Of a stretch of 13,999 nucleotides of DNA, positions 10,590 to 13,999 are shown piece by piece (position 1 is the stretch's first letter; each line of letters begins with the position of its first letter). The stretch lies in NCBI GenBank assembly GCA_026392325.1, contig JAPLCH010000099.1, forward strand, positions 1,885-15,883, given 5' to 3'. The position numbers and the translations under genes are program-made. This DNA is from Solirubrobacterales bacterium (GTDB lineage Bacteria > Actinomycetota > Thermoleophilia > Solirubrobacterales > Solirubrobacteraceae). The notes under the pieces were generated by a model. It saw only the letters and a program-made list of their open reading frames with translations, was not told the origin of the DNA and made no database searches.

Positions 10590-11120
10590 TCAGGCTGTTG
10601 CCACGGCCCGGCGCAACCGCTCAAGGCGGGTCCGGATCGAAGCGTCAAGTATCTGGTTGCCGACCCGGACGACGATACCGCCGATAATTTCCGGGTCAAC
10701 CTGGCTCGTGGACTGGACATGTTGACCTGTCTGCTGTCCAATCCTCTCGCCGATCTGGCTCAAGGTATTCGGGTCGAGTTCAACTGCGCTGGTGACCTCG
10801 ACCGCAAGAACCTTCCTCTCACGCTCCCAGCGTTCATCAAAACGGCTGCGAATCCTGTGGATCGCTGCCATCCGGTGACGCTCAAGGAGGGCTTCAAGGA
10901 AGTTTGTGATCTCCTCCGACGCTCCAGTTACGGAGCGGTGAAGGCCGTCTTTCTTCTCCTCAGTTGAGAACTCGGGTGAAGTGAAAAACGTCTTCAAATC
11001 CTTGTTCTCAGTGAGGGCGTCGTCGAACGTGCCGAGCTCATCGCGCAATGCATCAAGGCTGCCCTTTTCGAGGGCGACCTGGAACAGTGCACGTGAGTAA
11101 ACCTCGGCGATTTGTTCCAC
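10590..11120 (-). CDS. atpH: F1Fo ATP synthase subunit delta
   Basis: Delta joins the top of F1 to the b-subunit peripheral stalk. The 176-residue protein has the N-terminal helical domain (VYSRALFQVALEKGSL from residue 7) that caps the alpha N-termini. The C-terminal domain carries the family signature GGIVVRVGNQILDASIRTRLERL at about 147-169. It is a normal-length delta and is not the b-delta fusion found in mycobacteria, in agreement with a separate full-length atpF just upstream. The start is GTG at 11120, six bases after the atpF stop. An AGAGGAG Shine-Dalgarno inside the atpF end lies about ten bases upstream. Confidence 0.95.
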   Translation of the reverse strand: MEQIAEVYSRALFQVALEKGSLDALRDELGTFDDALTENKDLKTFFTSPEFSTEEKKDGLHRSVTGASEEITNFLEALLERHRMAAIHRIRSRFDERWERERKVLAVEVTSAVELDPNTLSQIGERIGQQTGQHVQSTSQVDPEIIGGIVVRVGNQILDASIRTRLERLRRAVATA

Positions 11121-11126
11121 GACTGG

Positions 11127-11687
11127 TTAGCTCCTCTCCCCGGTCAAGCTCGTGAAATCAAGCTCTGCGAGGGCATCTTCAACCAGCTTGCGCTGATCGT
11201 CGGTGTTGAGGGACTTGCGAGTGACCTTCTCGGTTGCTGCGATCGTAAGGTTCGCGACCTCGCTGCGAATGTCAGCAATGGCGCGTCGCGCCTCTGCCTC
11301 AATGTCACGCGCTGCCTGTTCCTTACGCTCGGCGATGACCTTGTCGGTTGCCTCACGTGCTTCTGCGTCATAACGCTCGGAGTTCTTCTGGGCGCGTTCA
11401 ACGATCTCCTCGGCCTGGACACGCGCTTCGGCGAGCCTTGCCCGGTAGTCGTTGAGCAGCGCTTCCGCTTCCTCACGGGTGCGCTCAGCCTGCTCGATCG
11501 ATTCCTCGATCAAACGCTGGCGGCGGTCCAGAGCATCCTGAATCTTCGGGAAGGCGTACTTCCTGAGGATCAGCATTGTGATGCCGAAGGCAAGCAGAGT
11601 CCAGACCATGAGGCCAAGACCCGGCTTGACGAGGAATGTTCCCTCGTCCTTCTGAACTGCTTCTCCTACTGCGAAATAAAGCGTCAT
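11127..11687 (-). CDS. atpF: F1Fo ATP synthase subunit b
   Basis: Subunit b forms the peripheral stalk that holds the stator against rotation. The 186 residues have a short extracytoplasmic N-terminus, one membrane helix at about 24-42 (GLGLMVWTLLAFGITMLIL) and then RKYAFPKIQDALDRR. A long, charged, Ala/Glu/Arg-rich coiled coil runs from about 46 to 160, and a short delta-binding end follows. The ATG at 11687 comes four bases after the atpE stop. No strong Shine-Dalgarno sequence is visible, so coupling to atpE translation is likely. Only one b gene is present, so the stalk should be a homodimer unless a b' gene exists elsewhere. Confidence 0.95.
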   Translation of the reverse strand: MTLYFAVGEAVQKDEGTFLVKPGLGLMVWTLLAFGITMLILRKYAFPKIQDALDRRQRLIEESIEQAERTREEAEALLNDYRARLAEARVQAEEIVERAQKNSERYDAEAREATDKVIAERKEQAARDIEAEARRAIADIRSEVANLTIAATEKVTRKSLNTDDQRKLVEDALAELDFTSLTGERS

Positions 11688-11691
11688 CGGT

Positions 11692-12033
<342 letters not shown>

Positions 12034-12933
12034 TCAGTGCTCTTCGGCGACGGCGCCGCCGAAGTAGATCGAAGCGAGTGTGGCGAAAATGAACGCTTGA
12101 AGCGTTCCGACCAATCCCACTTCGAAGATGTAGAAGGCAATTGCCAACGGAAGAGTGAAGACGCCAACGACCTCAAGCCCAAGCAGGACGGCGAGTCCGC
12201 CACCCATGAAGAGGATCAGAAGGTGGCCGGCGAGAATGTTCGCGAAGAGTCGCACTGAGAGCGAGACAACGCGGACAAAGTGGGAAATGACTTCGATCAG
12301 GAAGATCGGTGCGACTGCTGGACCGGTGACGCCAGCAGGTACCCATCCCTTGAGATAACGGACTGGGCCCTTGGCCCGGATGCCCTCAAAGTGGTAGGCG
12401 AACCAGACCATCAGCGTAAGCGCGAGCGGGACTGCGAGGTTCGCGGTTGCCGCGTAGATCGCGAAGGTCGGCAGGTCAATTCCAAAGACGTTGACCGTGT
12501 GTTCCGTGTTAGTCGGCAGCGGGATGTAGCCGAGCATGTTTGAGAACCAGATGAAGAGGAAGAGAGTCGCTACAAAGCTGAACCAGCGCTTGGCTGTCTT
12601 CGTGTCCATGTTCCCACCGGCAATGTTGTCCCTCATGACGATGTAGGCAGCTTCGACTGCAGTCTGAACGCGATTGGGCTTCTGCTCCATGCGCTTGGCC
12701 ACCCAAACCATCGTGACCGTCGTGAAGATGCAGGTGAGGATCAGATACATGACTGCTTTGTTGATCGACATGTCGAAGGGACCGATGTTGATCGACACCC
12801 ATGGATCAAGCCGGAACTCGTTCTGAGGCTTGAAGTCCTTGTTGACCTCAATGGCCGCCGCAACGCCAGGCGCCGTCAGCAGCAGGGCTGAAACGCCCGT
12901 GAGGGCAAGTGTGATTCGACGCCTGAGGGTCAC
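12034..12933 (-). CDS. atpB: F1Fo ATP synthase subunit a, with signal-peptide-like N-terminus
   Basis: Subunit a is the membrane stator that provides the two proton half-channels. The 299-residue protein carries the essential arginine as Arg228 in SLSVRLFANILAGH at 224-237, with further channel residues Glu214 and His218 in FLIEVISHFVR. Hydrophobic segments are visible at about 58-78, 118-136, 155-180, 205-225, 232-258 and 259-290. Residues 1-27 look like a signal peptide: MTLRRR, a hydrophobic core, then PGVAAA with a possible cleavage near residue 27. An extracytoplasmic segment at about 28-56 follows. The GTG start at 12933 overlaps the atpI-like stop codon as GTGA. GAGG about 13 bases upstream is a weak ribosome site, so translational coupling is likely. 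Confidence 0.96.
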   Translation of the reverse strand: MTLRRRITLALTGVSALLLTAPGVAAAIEVNKDFKPQNEFRLDPWVSINIGPFDMSINKAVMYLILTCIFTTVTMVWVAKRMEQKPNRVQTAVEAAYIVMRDNIAGGNMDTKTAKRWFSFVATLFLFIWFSNMLGYIPLPTNTEHTVNVFGIDLPTFAIYAATANLAVPLALTLMVWFAYHFEGIRAKGPVRYLKGWVPAGVTGPAVAPIFLIEVISHFVRVVSLSVRLFANILAGHLLILFMGGGLAVLLGLEVVGVFTLPLAIAFYIFEVGLVGTLQAFIFATLASIYFGGAVAEEH

Positions 12934-13292
12934 TTGGATTCAGTGTCCTCAAACGGGCGGAAGATCATTTCGACGGTGAACATCACGGTGAAGAGTGCCA
13001 CGGCGAGCAGCGCGGCGCTTAGTCCTGCCTTTGAACCGAAGATCATCCCGCACGCAAAAATAGAAAGTGCCACAAACCAGCCACGCCCAATTAGTGACCC
13101 TGCGAGGAGGCCTACGAGTGTCCGCGCGTCCTCTGTTTCCCGAGCTTTACGCATGGCCCAGCCGCGCACATAGCGCTGGATAATCCATGCAGCGGCAATG
13201 ATTCCCCACGCGACCATTGGCAGTCCGCCAAGCAGGAACACTGGGAGTGAAATGGCCAAGAAGACGAGGTCAAGTCGGTTTACGACTGCCAT
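12930..13292 (-). CDS. atpI: AtpI-like ATP synthase-associated membrane protein
   Basis: This 120-residue hydrophobic protein has four likely membrane helices (about 8-22, 24-41, 68-86 and 88-111), a basic cytoplasmic loop between helices 2 and 3 (RGWAMRKARETEDAR, 43-57) and a charged tail. Position directly before atpB with a four-base overlap, size and topology match AtpI, which is linked to c-ring assembly or magnesium/ion supply for Fo. Sequence alone gives little family signal, so the name rests mainly on location. I prefer the ATG at 13292, four bases after the preceding stop, with AAGGA about 11 bases upstream. A TTG at 13325 would add 11 residues and overlap the upstream gene by 29 bases. 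Confidence 0.7.
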   Translation of the reverse strand: MAVVNRLDLVFLAISLPVFLLGGLPMVAWGIIAAAWIIQRYVRGWAMRKARETEDARTLVGLLAGSLIGRGWFVALSIFACGMIFGSKAGLSAALLAVALFTVMFTVEMIFRPFEDTESK

Positions 13293-13296
13293 CGGA

Positions 13297-13500
13297 TCAG
13301 AGGTCCTTAAAGCGAACGATGACAAGAGCTATTCCCGTTGCGAAGCCGACCATGACTCCTGTCACCCCACCAGCGACGGCTGATCCGAGCAGTGTCCCGA
13401 CACCCAGTCCCAGCGCCGTGCAGATCAGCACCGCGGAGAGTATGAAGATTCCGGCGGAAGCTCCCGAGGTTGTGGGGCGTCTGCCTTGAGGTGTTGTCAT
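13297..13500 (-). CDS. Small AtpZ-like membrane protein at head of ATP synthase operon
   Basis: The predicted 67-residue protein has a polar N-terminus (MTTPQGRRPTTSG) and two hydrophobic segments (about 17-35 and 39-63) rich in Gly-x-x-x-Gly spacing, ending in VRFKDL. Two-helix Gly-rich proteins called AtpZ precede atpI in many bacteria, where a pair of them is thought to help magnesium/calcium entry or Fo assembly. The usual Leu-Asp between the helices is not seen here, so the assignment is tentative. The ATG at 13500 has no Shine-Dalgarno sequence, and a stop codon lies ten codons upstream in frame with no start in between. This gene appears to be the first of the atp transcription unit. 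Confidence 0.6.
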   Translation of the reverse strand: MTTPQGRRPTTSGASAGIFILSAVLICTALGLGVGTLLGSAVAGGVTGVMVGFATGIALVIVRFKDL

Positions 13501-13542
13501 CTGGTGAGTGGCCGTGTGGATGCATTTGGTTCAAGTGCCTCC

Positions 13543-13571
13543 ATAAAAGATCTGACCCATGTCCATCCCAA
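13543..13571 (-). promoter_or_regulatory. Candidate sigma-70-type promoter for the atp operon
   Basis: On the minus strand TTGGGA (13571-13566) and TTTTAT (13548-13543) are separated by exactly 17 bases. Each matches its consensus hexamer at four of six positions. The start of transcription would be near 13537, giving a leader of about 37 bases before the ATG at 13500. Hexamers of this quality occur by chance, so this is tentative. Confidence 0.35.
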
Positions 13572-13652
13572 ACCGGACAGCCCAGATTGCGAGCCGCGGA
13601 GGCGAGCGGCGACGCATGCTGGGTTCTATCAGACCGCAGCGGCGGCTGTCGT

Positions 13653-13672
13653 GACTTTGTGCCGACTTTGTG
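13653..13672. repeat. Phased direct repeat, two copies of GACTTTGTG at 11-base period
   Basis: GACTTTGTG occurs at 13653-13661 and again at 13664-13672, one helical turn apart. It lies about 80 bases upstream of the candidate -35 element of the atp promoter. Same-face direct repeats of this kind often bind regulators cooperatively. Confidence 0.5.
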
Positions 13673-13680
13673 ACAGTCGG
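13662..13680. repeat. Six-base inverted repeat (CCGACT / AGTCGG) with seven-base spacer
   Basis: A perfect CCGACT ... AGTCGG dyad overlaps the right copy of the direct repeat. It could be an operator half-site pair or a small hairpin. It has no T-run and is not terminator-like. Confidence 0.45.
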
Positions 13681-13741
13681 CGCGAACCCGGCGAAGAAGC
13701 GGATCGCTCCAGTTTGGCTCCCCCAGCCCCCCAATGGAAAG

Positions 13742-13756
13742 GTGACGCGCCGTCAC
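13742..13756. promoter_or_regulatory. 15-base dyad GTGACG-CGC-CGTCAC, possible operator
   Basis: A perfect six-base inverted repeat with a three-base centre lies 33 bases upstream of the DUF1330-like start. It overlaps or abuts the expected -35 position of that gene's promoter. Position and symmetry suit a repressor site. The binding protein is unknown. Confidence 0.45.
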
Positions 13757-13774
13757 GACCCGGGGCGGGTGCGT

Positions 13775-13780
13775 TAGCGT
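13775..13780 (+). promoter_or_regulatory. Candidate -10 element (TAGCGT) for a leaderless transcript
   Basis: TAGCGT fits the actinobacterial TAnnnT -10 pattern and ends eight bases before the ATG at 13789. No Shine-Dalgarno sequence precedes that ATG, so transcription starting at or next to the start codon would explain both facts. Confidence 0.35.
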
Positions 13781-13788
13781 TGCGACGC

Positions 13789-13999
13789 ATGAACACACTT
13801 GAACCAACTGAAGAGCAGCTCAAAGAACTTTCAGCGGGCCCAGAGGGACCCGTTGTCATGGTCAACCTCCTCCGCTACAAGCGAGATGCCGAAGGCAACA
13901 AAGTCGGTCTTGAGGAATGGGCCAAGTACTCGGAAGGCGTTACCCCCATGCTTCTCGCTCTGGGCGGAAAGCCGATTTGGGGAGGGCGCCTCGACAGCG
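13789..13999 (+). CDS. DUF1330-like protein (dimeric alpha-beta barrel), cut by window edge
   Basis: Seventy residues are visible before the right edge. After a short N-terminal helix (LEPTEEQLKELSA) comes PVVMVNLLRYKR at 21-32, then EEWAKYSEGVTPMLLALGGKPIWGG at about 42-66. The 'MVNLLRxK' strand followed by 'Y...V.P.L..LGG...WGG' matches the DUF1330 family, small ferredoxin-like dimers of unknown biochemical role. The family is usually around 100 residues, so about two thirds is present. The ATG at 13789 lacks a ribosome site and a TAnnnT element lies just upstream. The gene diverges from the atp operon and shares its control region. No function is proposed. Confidence 0.7.
   Translation, partial: MNTLEPTEEQLKELSAGPEGPVVMVNLLRYKRDAEGNKVGLEEWAKYSEGVTPMLLALGGKPIWGGRLDS

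Larger units (their letters stand above)
13501..13788. other. Divergent intergenic region between the atp operon and a DUF1330-like gene
   Basis: This 288-base region separates the minus-strand atp operon from a plus-strand gene. Open frames here are short and unlike known proteins. It holds a candidate minus-strand promoter, a phased direct repeat overlapping an inverted repeat, and a 15-base dyad near the plus-strand gene; each is listed separately. I see no small RNA or terminator that I can support. Confidence 0.7.

Overview
The window is one continuous stretch of bacterial chromosome, roughly 60% G+C by eye. It carries a complete F1Fo ATP synthase operon followed, on the same (minus) strand, by a run of cell-envelope and sugar-nucleotide genes. 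Gene order, the RQPE-type c subunit, the b-subunit and UDP-glucose dehydrogenase sequences, GTG starts and the ManC-like/LCP neighbourhood all point to an Actinomycetota genome. Thermoleophilia is my best guess at class level, from protein 'feel' only. I see no tRNA, rRNA, CRISPR array, insertion sequence or phage gene.

Layout, in the direction of minus-strand transcription (right to left). At 13500-12930 there are two small membrane proteins: an AtpZ-like 67-residue protein and an AtpI-like four-helix protein. At 12933-6090 come atpB (a), atpE (c), atpF (b), atpH (delta), atpA (alpha), atpG (gamma), atpD (beta) and atpC (epsilon), in canonical order, all intact and separated by gaps of -4 to 57 bases. 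After a 75-base gap that holds a (CCGCGG)x3 palindrome come five more genes on the same strand: an M20 zinc peptidase/deacylase (6014-4881); a LytR-CpsA-Psr wall-polymer ligase (4884-3397, overlapping by GTGA); UDP-glucose 6-dehydrogenase (3363-2068); a ManC/RmlA-like sugar-1-phosphate nucleotidyltransferase (2060-984); and a bifunctional phosphoglucose/phosphomannose isomerase (981 to beyond the left edge).

The right end is a 288-base divergent intergenic region (13501-13788). It contains a candidate promoter for the atp operon, a helically phased direct repeat, a hairpin-forming inverted repeat and a 15-base dyad. A plus-strand DUF1330-like gene starts at 13789 and runs off the window.

Functionally, the right two thirds builds the proton-driven ATP synthase. 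The c-subunit residues argue for H+ rather than Na+ coupling. The left third makes and attaches envelope polysaccharide: isomerisation of hexose-6-phosphates, activation to an NDP-sugar, oxidation of UDP-glucose to UDP-glucuronate, and LCP-catalysed transfer of the finished polymer to the cell wall. Most of this is ordinary core genome. The less ordinary points are the N-terminal extensions of the a and c subunits, the acidic tail on alpha, the tight junction between the ATP synthase and envelope genes, and the structured divergent promoter region. I found no convincing previously undescribed system.
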